A program made the position numbers and the translations under genes. Below are positions 11,862-22,109 of a DNA stretch of 64,000 nt, piece by piece. The DNA is taken from the NCBI RefSeq assembly GCF_019331675.1, contig NZ_JAHBBJ010000010.1, positions 1 to 64,000 on the forward strand. The letters run 5' to 3'. Within the stretch, counting starts at the first letter, position 1. Every line of letters begins with the position of its first letter. Below the pieces are notes generated by a model. The model ran no database searches and had not been told where the DNA came from. It worked only from the letters and a program-made list of their open reading frames with translations. The DNA is from Bifidobacterium miconisargentati (GTDB lineage Bacteria; Actinomycetota; Actinomycetes; Actinomycetales; Bifidobacteriaceae).

Positions 11862-13882
11862 ATGAAACGTACCAAGCAGTTCCTGTCCTCACCGCTGGTG
11901 GTGGTCTCCGGCGTGATGATCGTCGTGCTCATCGTGCTGGCCGTCATCGCGCCGGCCGTCTGGGGTGCGGCCGCCAACACCGAAAACCCGGCGATCCTGC
12001 TGCACAAGCCGTCCGGCGAGCACTGGTTCGGCACCGACCAGCTCGGCCGCGACATCTTCGCGCGCACGATGGTCGCCACCCGCCTTTCGCTGGTCACCGC
12101 CCTGATCTGCACCGCCATCTCCGCGGTGCTCGGCATCATCGTCGGCGCGGTGCCGGTGGTGTTCGGCAAGCGCGCCCAGCGCTGGACCTCGTCCATCATC
12201 AACGTCTGGCTCGCCTTCCCGGTGATCCTGCTCGCCATGCTGACCGTCATCGCGCTCGGCACCGGCGCCACGGCCACCACCATCGCCCTGACCATCACCA
12301 TGACCCCGACCTTCGCGCGACTCGCGCAGACGCTCTCCGCCACGGTGGCCGGCGCGGACTACATGGCCGCGGCCCGCATGTTCGGCGTCTCCGGCAGCCG
12401 TCAGGTCTTCTACTACATCCTGCCCGAAGTGGCCGAGCCGTTCGTGGCGAACGTCACGCAGTCCATCGGCGGCGCGATTCTGGCCATGAGCTCGCTGAGC
12501 TTCCTGGGTCTGGGCGTGCAGCCGCCCGTCTACGACTGGGGTCGCCTGATCAACGAGGGCTTCGCCCAGGTGTATGTCTCGCCGATGGCCGCTGTGGGTC
12601 CCGGCATCGCCATCGTGTTCGCCGGTCTGGCGTTCAACCTGTTCGGCGAGGGCATCTCCAACCAGATCCGTCGCGCCTACAAGCCGCTGCCCTCCGCCCT
12701 GTCCAAGCGCGAGCTCGACAACCCGCCGAAGATGCTGGACAAGACCAACATGGAGCTCGTGGTCGAGGCCGCCGCCGAGCAGACCGCGCAGCACCGCGAG
12801 AGGGTCGAGGCCCTGCGCGCCAAGGACCCGGACGCCGCCGTGGTCTCCGTGCCGCGCCCCGCGCCCGTGCTTTCCGTACGCGGCCTGACCGTCTCCTTCC
12901 CCGAAGGCAAGCGCTGGAACACGCCGGTCAAGGGCATCAGCTTCGACGTGGAAGCCGGCGAGATCGTGGGCCTCGTGGGTGAATCCGGCTCCGGCAAGTC
13001 CCTCACGATGATGTCCGTGGCCGACCTGGCCGCGCCCGGTTCGTACGTGGCCGCCGACTCCATCCGCTTCGACGGTACCGACATCGTGGGCATGCTGCCC
13101 AAGGACAAACGCAAGCTGCTCTCCGGCATCGGCGTGGTCTTCCAGGACTCACTGACCGCCCTGAACCCCGCCATGCGCGTGGGCAAGCAGCTGGCCGAAG
13201 TGCTCGAATGCCAGAACGGCACCCCGCACGAGGAGGCCATGAAGCAGGCGGTCGAGATGCTGGAACACGTGGGCATCGACCCGGCCCAGCACGCGGAACG
13301 CAAGTTCCCGCACGAGCTGTCCGGCGGCATGCGCCAGCGCGCGATGATCGCCATGGCCGAGATCAACCACCCCAAGCTCATCATCGCGGACGAACCGACC
13401 ACCGCACTGGACGTCACGGTCCAGAAGCAGGTGCTGGCGCTGCTGCGCAACGAATGCGCCCGCAACAAGCAGGCCGCCGTCATCGTCTCCCACGACATCG
13501 CCGTGCTCGGCGAGATCTGCAGCCGGATCATGGTCATGTACCACGGCGCGATCGTGGAGATCTTCGACACCGCGCTGCTGCGCACGCCCGAGAAACTCAA
13601 GCACCCGTACACCCGTGCGCTGGTCAGCTCCATTCCGACCCTCGCCACGGACAAGAGCCGCCCGCTGGTCACCATCGACGACGAGCTGGTCTCGCACCAG
13701 TCCGCCGACCTTGCCGATCGGGAGGCCGCCGAACGTGTGGTGAAAAACACTGTGATTGACGGGGACGCGGCAGAGGCTGCCGATATCGCCGCGGACGATG
13801 TAGTCAAGGCCGAAGCCGCGGAGGATGCGGCGGAGCTGCAGGAAGCCCCGCAGTCCAATCAGCAGGACACGAAGGAGGAACG

Positions 13883-13886
<4 letters not shown>
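11862..13886 (+). CDS. oppCD: Fused peptide ABC transporter permease (OppC) and ATPase (OppD)
   Basis: One 674-residue chain carries two normally separate subunits. Residues 1-285 are a DppC/OppC permease, with an N-terminal helix, HWFGTDQLGRDIFARTM, and the coupling loop DYMAAARMFGVSGSRQVFY. A charged linker of about 45 residues follows. Residues 330-600 are an ABC ATPase with Walker A GESGSGKS, signature LSGGMRQR, Walker B LIIADEPT and the switch His in IVSHD. A tail of about 65 residues is rich in Ala, Asp and Glu. The reading frame is continuous through the linker. The gene ends in a 4-bp ATGA overlap with oppF, pointing to translational coupling. Confidence 0.9.
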
Positions 13887-14715
<829 letters not shown>

Positions 14716-14719
<4 letters not shown>

Positions 14720-16605
14720 GCGATGCCGGGGTGATGGAGGACGTCGCCGAGGATACGTTGGCGGAGACTGCCGTGGAGGATTGTCCGTCTGCCGGCGTTG
14801 GTCGTGGCGGTGCCGGGATCGATGGGACCGCCGGGGTTATCGATGCGGCTGCCTTGGATGCGAGTGGCGACACATGCGGCAGTATTGAGACGATGCCGGT
14901 GGCGGCCGGTTCGGCGGTGGATGCGAGCCGACTGACCGATGCCGAACGCGCATTGATGACCCGCGCCGACCAATGGCTGGCCGCGCACGCCGACGAATTC
15001 GAGCGAACGTTGGCACGATGGGTCGCGGTGCCGTCGATTTGCGACGACGGATATGCCGGGGGAGAGGCGGCGGACGATGGCGGTGCCGCGAACGATGGCC
15101 GCCCGACCCCACTTGGTCCGGCCGTGGCGGACATGTTCGACGTAGCGTCCGAGGACATGCGAGCGATGGGCCTTGCGCCCTGTAATCACGGCGGTTACGC
15201 ACTGTCCGCCGCGGTGGAGTCCGGCGATTCCCGGTTCGATTTGGAGGTCGGTGGCGAGGACGAAATCGCCCTGGTCGGCCACCTGGACGTGGTACCGGCC
15301 GGCGACGGCTGGACGCGCCCGCCGTTCGCGCTGACCCGCGAAGGCGAGTTCGTGTTCGGCCGCGGCGTGCACGACTGCAAGGGCCCCTCGTTGGTCAACC
15401 TGTTCGTGCTGCGCATGATCCGCGATCTCGACGTGCCGATGCGCCACCGTGTGCGCGCGCTCATGGGCGGCGGCGAGGAAACCCGGATGAACGACCTGCG
15501 CGGCTATCTGGCCCGTGAACAGGCGGCCGGATTCAGCTTGGTCACCGATGGCCCGTTCCCCGTGAACTACGGGCAAAAGGGCATCCTGCAGATCACGATG
15601 AGCGTGCCCGCGCCTGGCATTTGGCGGCATTTCGCCGCCGGCTCGGCTGCGAACGCCGTGCCCGGCGAGGCCTCGATCGAACTGTCCGGCATCTCAGGTG
15701 TGGCCGTGGAATCTGCCATCGCCGAATCGTCCGAACGGTATCGCGAAACGGTCCGCTGGGATGCTGCCGCACGCACGCTCCATGCCCAAGGCATCGCCGG
15801 TCACGCGGCCTTCCAGGACGGCACGGTGAGCGCCATCATGTTGCTGACCGGGTTCCTCGCCGAATCCGGACTGCTGGACGGCCCCGACCATGTCGCCGAA
15901 CTGGCCACGGCCCGTGCGCTGTTCGCCATCGCCCAGTCGAAGGACGGCAGGGGCCTCGGCATCGCCTGCGAGGACGAATCCGGGCCGTTGAGCTTCAACC
16001 TCGGCCGAGTCATGCCGGATGCGGAGGGCGTATCGGAAACCGACGGGAACGCGGATCCGCTGAACTCGGCGGAATTCGGTGCGCCCAACGGATCCGTCGG
16101 AGCGGAGGCATCCGGTGATAACGCCAGTGCCGAAACGCCCGGCGAACGTTTGCGCCTCCAATGTGACAGCCGATACCCGGTCTCCGGCAACGGGCCGGAC
16201 ATCGAACGCACACTGCGCGCGACCGTCGCGGCCATGCCCGCCGACTGGGATGTGCGGGTGGAATCGGTCCACGACGAACCGGCCTACCGCATCGACCCGG
16301 ACGGCGTGGAATGCCGGACCCTGACCCGCGCGTTCAACGACTTCTTCGACGCGGATAAGCAACCCTTCACGATGGGCGGCGGCACGCACTCGCGCCTCTT
16401 GCCGAGGTCGGTCACCTTCGGCGCCGACTTCTGGTACATGGAGGACATCGCCCGCAAGGCCGGACACCCCGCCAAACCGGCCAGCATGGGCGAAGACGAG
16501 GGAGGTGCCCACAGTGCGGACGAATGCGTGAACACCGCCAACCTGCTCACCGCCGCCAAGCTCTACTTGCTCGCCCTCACGCGACTGGACGGCATGCTGG
16601 AGTAG
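14716..16605 (+). CDS. M20 family dipeptidase (PepV-like)
   Basis: A metallopeptidase of the M20 family, expected to split dipeptides or small peptides in the cytoplasm. After a low-complexity start of about 85 residues the catalytic core has GHLDVVP (metal His and Asp), GRGVHDCKGPS (bridging Asp) and GGGEETRMND (catalytic and metal Glu). A late TMGGGTHSR supplies another His. An acidic Ser/Ala/Gly insert around 435-475 makes it longer (629 residues) than PepV. The start codon overlaps the oppF stop by 4 bp, tying digestion to import. Exact specificity cannot be read from sequence. Confidence 0.85.
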
Positions 16606-16765
16606 GCGCGGCGGCCGTCCGACGAACGGGAAGCCGCGTACGATTGCGGAAGTGAACGTCGTCGGACAAACCCGTCGCCATGCAGCGAGGCGCGATGAAG
16701 CGTAATACGTACGACGCGCGGCAGCGAACGAAACGAACAACGGAATCAACGGAAATGAGGTAACG

Positions 16766-18238
16766 ATGAGCGACGATTCCCGCCACCAGCCGGGCCCGGC
16801 CATGCCCGACGTGGACCAGGCGAAAACGTTGACATTCACCAACGAAGCCGGCGAACAGGTGGACTACGAGGCCCGCGTGCGCCTGATCGACGTGCCGCGT
16901 TCGGACGAGGACCGCCGGCCGGTGGGCCGCATGTCCGTCACGTCGTTCGTGCGACTGTTCGACGGCTCGCCCGACCCCGCACGCCCGGTGATGGCGCTGT
17001 TCAACGGCGGCCCGATCGTGGCCAGCACCGCGCTGCTGCTGTCCGGCATCGGCCCGAAGCGCGCCGCGTTCAGCGACGACCTCGACGCGCCGTTGCGCGA
17101 CTCCTATCACCTCGTGGACAGCCCGTCCTCGCTGCTGACGGACTGCGACCTCATCGTCATGGACGCCATCGGCTGCGGCTACGGCCGGTACGAGTCGGAC
17201 GTGGACGTGGAATCCAAGTACACGGCCCGCGAGGACGCCCGCCAGTTCGCCGAGGCGGCCGCCCGTTGGATGGTGCTGGAAGGCCGCGAGGCCTCGCCGC
17301 TGTACATCCTCGGCGAAAGCTACGGCACCGTGCGCGCCCCGCTCATGGCCAAGGCCATGCTGGAGCTCGCGGACACGCAGATCGCGCCCGCCGGCGTGGT
17401 ACTCATGGGCACCACCACGAACATCCAGGAGGTCCACGACCGCCTGCGTTCGGTGGTGGCCCCGGCCAGCTCGCTGCCACTGATGGCCGCGGTCGCCTGG
17501 TACCACAAGCGCGGCTCGCTGGACGCCAAGGACTGGCGCGAGGCGGTGGACAAGGCGCGCGAATACGCCTACGGGCCGTACCTGAGCGCCCTGTACGCCG
17601 GCTCCCGACTGCCGCAGGCCCGGCGCGAGGCCGTGGCCGCCGAACTCGAACGATTCACCGGCGTCAAGGCCGCCGCATGGCTCAAGAACCGTCTCAACAT
17701 CTCCAAGGACCGCTTCCGCTCGATGCTGCTGGAGGACGAAGGCAAGGTCGTGGGTGTGTACGACGCCCGGTATGCCGCGCCCGCCTCGCCGATCTACCAG
17801 GTCGACCCGTCCGACAGCCGCGTGGGCCCGGTGCTGGCCGTCTGCGCGCACCGCTTCTACAACGACCTGCTCGGCGTGGACCGTGCGCTCACGCGCGTGG
17901 AGGCCCCCGGCGACGTCTGGTCCTCCTGGGACTGGAGCGTGGGCGGCCCCTCCGATTCCGTGCCGGAAGGCGCCAAGAAGTCGCCGTTCGACGAGTTCGA
18001 CTACGCGGGAGCGTTGGAATACTGCCTGCAGCAGGTCGCCGGCTTCCGTCTCATGGTGGCCAACGGCTGCTACGACACCATCACCACGGTCGGCGCCTCG
18101 GACGCGCTCATCGCCTCGATGGACGCTCCGGAGGGCAGTGTGACGCAGCGCATCTACCCGGCCGGACACATGACGTACACCGACCGCGAATCCGGCGTGG
18201 CGCTGAACCACGACCTCGCCGCGTTCGTCAAGGACTGA
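16766..18238 (+). CDS. S10 serine carboxypeptidase-like protein (first copy)
   Basis: An alpha/beta hydrolase of peptidase family S10, 490 residues. FNGGP near residue 75 forms the oxyanion region, the nucleophile is in LGESYGT near residue 184, and Asp and His are likely in NGCYDT and PAGHMTY. No signal peptide is present, whereas classical S10 enzymes are exported or vacuolar, so a cytosolic role on imported peptides is inferred. It follows the dipeptidase by 160 bp with AATGAGG before the ATG. A second, distinct S10 gene lies just beyond the aminotransferase. Confidence 0.8.
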   Translation: MSDDSRHQPGPAMPDVDQAKTLTFTNEAGEQVDYEARVRLIDVPRSDEDRRPVGRMSVTSFVRLFDGSPDPARPVMALFNGGPIVASTALLLSGIGPKRAAFSDDLDAPLRDSYHLVDSPSSLLTDCDLIVMDAIGCGYGRYESDVDVESKYTAREDARQFAEAAARWMVLEGREASPLYILGESYGTVRAPLMAKAMLELADTQIAPAGVVLMGTTTNIQEVHDRLRSVVAPASSLPLMAAVAWYHKRGSLDAKDWREAVDKAREYAYGPYLSALYAGSRLPQARREAVAAELERFTGVKAAAWLKNRLNISKDRFRSMLLEDEGKVVGVYDARYAAPASPIYQVDPSDSRVGPVLAVCAHRFYNDLLGVDRALTRVEAPGDVWSSWDWSVGGPSDSVPEGAKKSPFDEFDYAGALEYCLQQVAGFRLMVANGCYDTITTVGASDALIASMDAPEGSVTQRIYPAGHMTYTDRESGVALNHDLAAFVKD

Positions 18239-18246
18239 CATTACTT

Positions 18247-18457
18247 GGCTCCCCTCTCTGAGGACATTGCCGTGAGGCAAACAGCAGAGCTGTTTGTAGG
18301 CAATGTGCGAGACGACAGTCGAGCCAGAAAAACACGAACGAAGTTCGTCCTTAATTGCAGGATGAGCTGTCGAGCGATGCGAGACTGAGGGGAGTTCCTT
18401 GCGTAACGAGACTCCCCTCAGTCCGCTTCGCGGCCAGCTCCCCTCAGCGAGGGGAGC
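18247..18457. repeat. Structured repeat (copy A), full length with matching ends
   Basis: Bounded by GGCTCCCCTCTCTGAG and its near complement CTCAGCGAGGGGAGCC. The left part has hairpin 1 (CAAACAGCAGAGCTGTTTG), hairpin 2 (GAACGAAGTTC) and tail AATTGCAGGA. The right part has a CCGCTTCGCGG hairpin. It sits between the first S10 gene and the aminotransferase, all in one direction. Confidence 0.85.
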
Positions 18458-18480
18458 CGATACTAAGGAAAGGAATCATC

Positions 18481-19602
18481 ATGACCAACACCGAAGGCAT
18501 CGCCGCTTTCCGTCACAGGGAGGACCTCGCGTCCATCCCGGTCTACCGTCAGGGCAAGCCCGCGCCGACCGACCGTCGCGCGTTCAAGCTCTCCAGCAAT
18601 GAGAACCCGTACGGCCCGCTGCCGTCCGTGATCGAGGCGATTGATAAGTCCGCCCTGACCTCGATGAACCGTTACCCGGACATGCACGGCTGGAAGGTGG
18701 TCGAGCGTCTCGCCAAGCGCTACGACGTCGACCCGGCCTCCATCATCCTGGGCGCCGGCTCCTCCGAGATCATCACCGAGCTCGTGGACGCCCTGACCGG
18801 TCCCGGCACCGAGGTCATCTACCCGTGGCGCAGCTTCGAGGCGTACCCGATCATCGTGCGCGGTGCCGGCGCCACCCCGGTCGAGGTGCCGCTGACCGCC
18901 GACCTGCGCCACGACATCCCCGCGATGATCGCCGCCGTGACCGACCGCACGCGCCTGATCATCGTGAACAACCCGAACAACCCCACCAGCACCACGGTCT
19001 CGCGCGAGGAGGCCGAACAGCTCATGGAGGCCGTGCCGAAGGACGTGGTGGTGCTCTTCGACGAGGCCTACTACCAGTTCAACACCGACCCGGACACCGA
19101 AGTGGCCATGGACCTCTTCCGCAAGTACCCGAACGTGGTGGTGGCCCACACCTTCTCCAAGGCGTACGGCCTGGCAGGCTTGCGCATCGGCTTCGGCATC
19201 GGCCCGGTGCCGGTCATCAACGAGATGAGCAAGGTGGCCCTGCCGTTCGCCGTCTCCGACGTGGCCCAGACCGCCGCGATCGCCTCCCTGGACGCCCAGG
19301 ACGAGCTTGACGTGCGCGTCCAGGATCTCATCGCCGAGCGCTCCCGCATCATCGAGACGCTTGAGGCGCAGGGCTGGCACGTGCCGCCCTCGGGCGCGAA
19401 CTACTTCTGGCTGCAGCTGGGCGACCTCACCGACGCCGTGGCCGAGAAGCTCACCGAGGCCGGCGTCATCGCCCGCGTGTTCTCCGGCTGCGGCATCCGC
19501 ATCTCCATCGGCACGCACGAGGCCAACGATCTGGTCATCGAGACCTGCGCGAACGTTATCAAGGAGCTGCCGGCCGCCGCGGAACAGTGGGGTGCCCAGT
19601 GA
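18481..19602 (+). CDS. hisC: Histidinol-phosphate-type aminotransferase
   Basis: A pyridoxal-phosphate aminotransferase of fold I, HisC family, 373 residues from ATG 18481 behind GGAAAGGAA. SSNENPYGP binds substrate at the N-terminus, NNPNNPT and FDEAYYQF contact the cofactor, and FSKAYGLAGLRIG holds the Schiff-base Lys. It could act in histidine synthesis or as a broad aromatic/branched aminotransferase. Its place between peptidase genes rather than his genes favours use of amino acids released from peptides. The stop overlaps the next start by 4 bp (GTGA). Confidence 0.85.
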   Translation: MTNTEGIAAFRHREDLASIPVYRQGKPAPTDRRAFKLSSNENPYGPLPSVIEAIDKSALTSMNRYPDMHGWKVVERLAKRYDVDPASIILGAGSSEIITELVDALTGPGTEVIYPWRSFEAYPIIVRGAGATPVEVPLTADLRHDIPAMIAAVTDRTRLIIVNNPNNPTSTTVSREEAEQLMEAVPKDVVVLFDEAYYQFNTDPDTEVAMDLFRKYPNVVVAHTFSKAYGLAGLRIGFGIGPVPVINEMSKVALPFAVSDVAQTAAIASLDAQDELDVRVQDLIAERSRIIETLEAQGWHVPPSGANYFWLQLGDLTDAVAEKLTEAGVIARVFSGCGIRISIGTHEANDLVIETCANVIKELPAAAEQWGAQ

Positions 19603-21227
19603 GCGGGGCGGGGGAGGAATCCCGCGGAACCTGCGGATGTGCCTGTGATAAGGGCTGTGCGGGTGAGCCGATTGCAGCCGCCGCTTCGGTGACGTCTGCG
19701 CCGGTCGTTGCGACCGGCGCTGCGCCGGCTGTCGCGGCAAACGCCGCCCCGGAAGGCTTCGTCGCCCACCCGACCCCGGCCGCGCGCAAGCTGGTCTGGG
19801 CGGACGGCCAATCGTCCATCGACTACACCGCTACCGCAGGCCATCTCGACATCCGGGAGAACGATGGCAGCCCGATCGCCTCGCTGTTCGTCATCTCGTA
19901 CGTGGCCGACGCCGTCTCCGGCGACGCGACCCCGGCCGGGCCGGACCGCCCGGTGACGTTCCTGTTCAACGGCGGCCCCGGTTCCTCCAGCGTGTGGCTC
20001 AACACCGGCGGCTTCGGTCCGAAGAAGGCCCCCTCGATGGCCCCGCTGCCCTCCGGCGCCGCGCCGTACCCCATCGAGGACAACCCGTACACGCTGCTGC
20101 GCCGCTCCGACCTGGTGTTCATCGACGCCCCGGAGACCGGCTGGTCCGCCATGGCTCCCGGCGTGCCCACCTCCCGCGCGTGGGGCGTGGATCAGGATGC
20201 GGACGTGTTCTGCCGCGCCGTGGTGGACTGGATCGCCGCGAACGGCCGCTGGAACGCGCCGAAGTACCTGTTCGGCGAATCCTACGCCACCACCCGCGTG
20301 GCGGTCATGGCCAACATGATCCAGAACCGCTGCATCGACCTGAACGGCGTGGTCATGCTCTCCAACCTGCTCGACTGGGCGGGCGACCAGGCCGGTTCGG
20401 ACGCCGGATACATCAACCTCATCCCCTCGTACGCGGCCGCCGCGGCCTACCACAAGGCGCTCGCGGGCGGTGCGGACGCGGCGGAGGCCAACGCCGCCGT
20501 GACCGACGACCTGATGCGGCGTGCCGAGGACTTCGCGTTGGGCGACTACGCCGCCGCGCTGGTTCAGGGCGACCGTCTGCCGGCCGCCCGCGAACGCGAG
20601 GTGGCCGAACGCCTGTCCGAGCTGATCGGCGTGGACGCCGGCGTACTGCTGCGCCGTCACCTGCGGCTTGACATGGAGGACTTCCGTGCCGCGCTGCGTG
20701 CCGACGAAGGCAAGATGATCGGCCGTTTCGACGCCCGGTTCGTGGCGGACAACGACTACGTGGTGGGCTCCGGCGGCGCCGACCCGGCCACCAACGACGC
20801 TGCCACCGCCGGCGTGAACTCCGCGGAGACCTGCGCCTTCCGCGCCGTCGTGCGCGAGATCGGATACGAGTGGAACCGCCCGTATCTGGTGCTCAACAAC
20901 ATGCAGGTGGAGCCGAACTGGAACTGGATGCATCGGGCTCCCGCGGTGGACGAGCCGATGAACTGCCCGAACACGGCCCTGGACCTCTCCGCGGCCATGC
21001 GGCGCAACCCACTGCTCAAGGTGGCGGTGATGGGCGGCAAGTACGACCTTGCCTGCCCGTACCTCTCGGCCCGCAACGACATCGCGCACCTGTTCCTGGC
21101 CCCGCGGCTCAAGTTGAACATCTCCTACGGCCTGTACGCCACCGGCCACATGGCCTACGTGGACGCCGCCGCGCTCGCCGCGATGGACGCCGATCTGACC
21201 GCCTTCTACCGCGACGGACGGTTCTAG
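19599..21227 (+). CDS. S10 serine carboxypeptidase-like protein (second copy)
   Basis: A 542-residue paralogue of the protein at 16766-18238. It starts at GTG 19599, overlapping the aminotransferase stop. The first 50 residues are Ala/Cys-rich and not a clear signal peptide. FNGGPGSSSVW is the classic S10 oxyanion motif. The nucleophile is in FGESYATTR, the Asp probably in GKYDLACPY, and the His in ATGHMAYVD. LSNLLDW and the helical insert match the first copy in outline, but the two differ widely in sequence. It is the last gene of the peptide operon. Confidence 0.8.
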   Translation: MSGAGEESRGTCGCACDKGCAGEPIAAAASVTSAPVVATGAAPAVAANAAPEGFVAHPTPAARKLVWADGQSSIDYTATAGHLDIRENDGSPIASLFVISYVADAVSGDATPAGPDRPVTFLFNGGPGSSSVWLNTGGFGPKKAPSMAPLPSGAAPYPIEDNPYTLLRRSDLVFIDAPETGWSAMAPGVPTSRAWGVDQDADVFCRAVVDWIAANGRWNAPKYLFGESYATTRVAVMANMIQNRCIDLNGVVMLSNLLDWAGDQAGSDAGYINLIPSYAAAAAYHKALAGGADAAEANAAVTDDLMRRAEDFALGDYAAALVQGDRLPAAREREVAERLSELIGVDAGVLLRRHLRLDMEDFRAALRADEGKMIGRFDARFVADNDYVVGSGGADPATNDAATAGVNSAETCAFRAVVREIGYEWNRPYLVLNNMQVEPNWNWMHRAPAVDEPMNCPNTALDLSAAMRRNPLLKVAVMGGKYDLACPYLSARNDIAHLFLAPRLKLNISYGLYATGHMAYVDAAALAAMDADLTAFYRDGRF

Positions 21228-21242
21228 CGGGCTAACGGACCG

Positions 21243-21920
21243 TCACGCCTTGACCATGCGGTGATCGTGCAGGACGGCGTCCACACGGTCATCCGCACGG
21301 TCGGCGATGACGTCGATGAGCGCCAGATGAATCTTCAGACGGTCGTCGCTGTCCGGCACGAAGCCGGTGACGCCCAGCGTGGGATCCGCGCCTTCGGCCA
21401 AAATGTAATCCACGAGGTTCTGGTAGAAGCTGCGCAGCATGAGGTTCGGCGTGATGTCCGCGATGCGCCGGTGCAGCTGCCAGTTCAGCTCCTCGCTGGC
21501 CGGCGTATGCCACTGGCTGATGAGCGGTTCGCGCATGGCGTTCAAGTCGGCCACGTCCTGTTCGGTGCGGCAGCGGACCGCGTCGTGCATGACCTGCGTA
21601 TCCAGTCCGTCCAGCACCTCCACCGCATTGTTCACGTCGATTTTGCGCTGTGATTTCAGGTCCACGATCTCCATGGCGAGACGCGACAGCGGCGGCTGAT
21701 CGGCCACGAAGATGCCGCCCTTGGGGCCGGGCTTGACGATGACGATCCGCCGTTCGCGCAGGATGCGCAGCGCTTCGTTCAGGGTGGCGGGGGCCACGTT
21801 GAACTGCTGCAGCAGCTCGGTCTTGGTGCCGATGCGGCGGCCCGCCGGCAGGTGCCGCGCGCGGATGTCCTCCTCGATGGCGTCGGCCACGGTGCCGGAT
21901 ACCGATTGCGTGACGGTCAT
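21243..21920 (-). CDS. GntR-family regulator, FadR type
   Basis: A 225-residue transcription factor. The winged HTH spans about residues 1-75 (ELLQQFNVAPATLNEALRIL, then the wing KPGPKGGIFVA), followed by an all-helical ligand domain of the FCD type. ATG 21920 sits behind AAGGAGGGG. It is transcribed away from the thiamine-diphosphate enzyme gene, with palindromes in the gap, so it likely controls that gene and itself. The ligand is probably an organic acid linked to the enzyme or transporter next to it; this is inference. Confidence 0.85.
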   Translation of the reverse strand: MTVTQSVSGTVADAIEEDIRARHLPAGRRIGTKTELLQQFNVAPATLNEALRILRERRIVIVKPGPKGGIFVADQPPLSRLAMEIVDLKSQRKIDVNNAVEVLDGLDTQVMHDAVRCRTEQDVADLNAMREPLISQWHTPASEELNWQLHRRIADITPNLMLRSFYQNLVDYILAEGADPTLGVTGFVPDSDDRLKIHLALIDVIADRADDRVDAVLHDHRMVKA

Positions 21921-22029
21921 ATTCCCCTCCTTGACCGGGCGTCGATGACATGACGGCCTTCCCAGCGTACCGCCTTCCGCGCGTGCGCGACACATGCTGG
22001 ATGGCCCGACCGGCCCGTAACCTTATTCG

Positions 22030-22067
22030 TAATAATCATTATTATAGTTACTCGGTGTATGTTACCG
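22030..22067. promoter_or_regulatory. Candidate GntR operators
   Basis: Two palindromes lie between the divergent genes: TAATAATCATTATTA (22030-22044, 7-bp arms) and CGGTGTATGTTACCG (22053-22067, CGGT/ACCG ends). TATAAT on the minus strand at 22046-22041 could be the -10 of the regulator gene. Confidence 0.45.
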
Positions 22068-22109
22068 GACGATCGCATCGTCCGAAAAACACTTGATTGA
22101 GGAGGATCG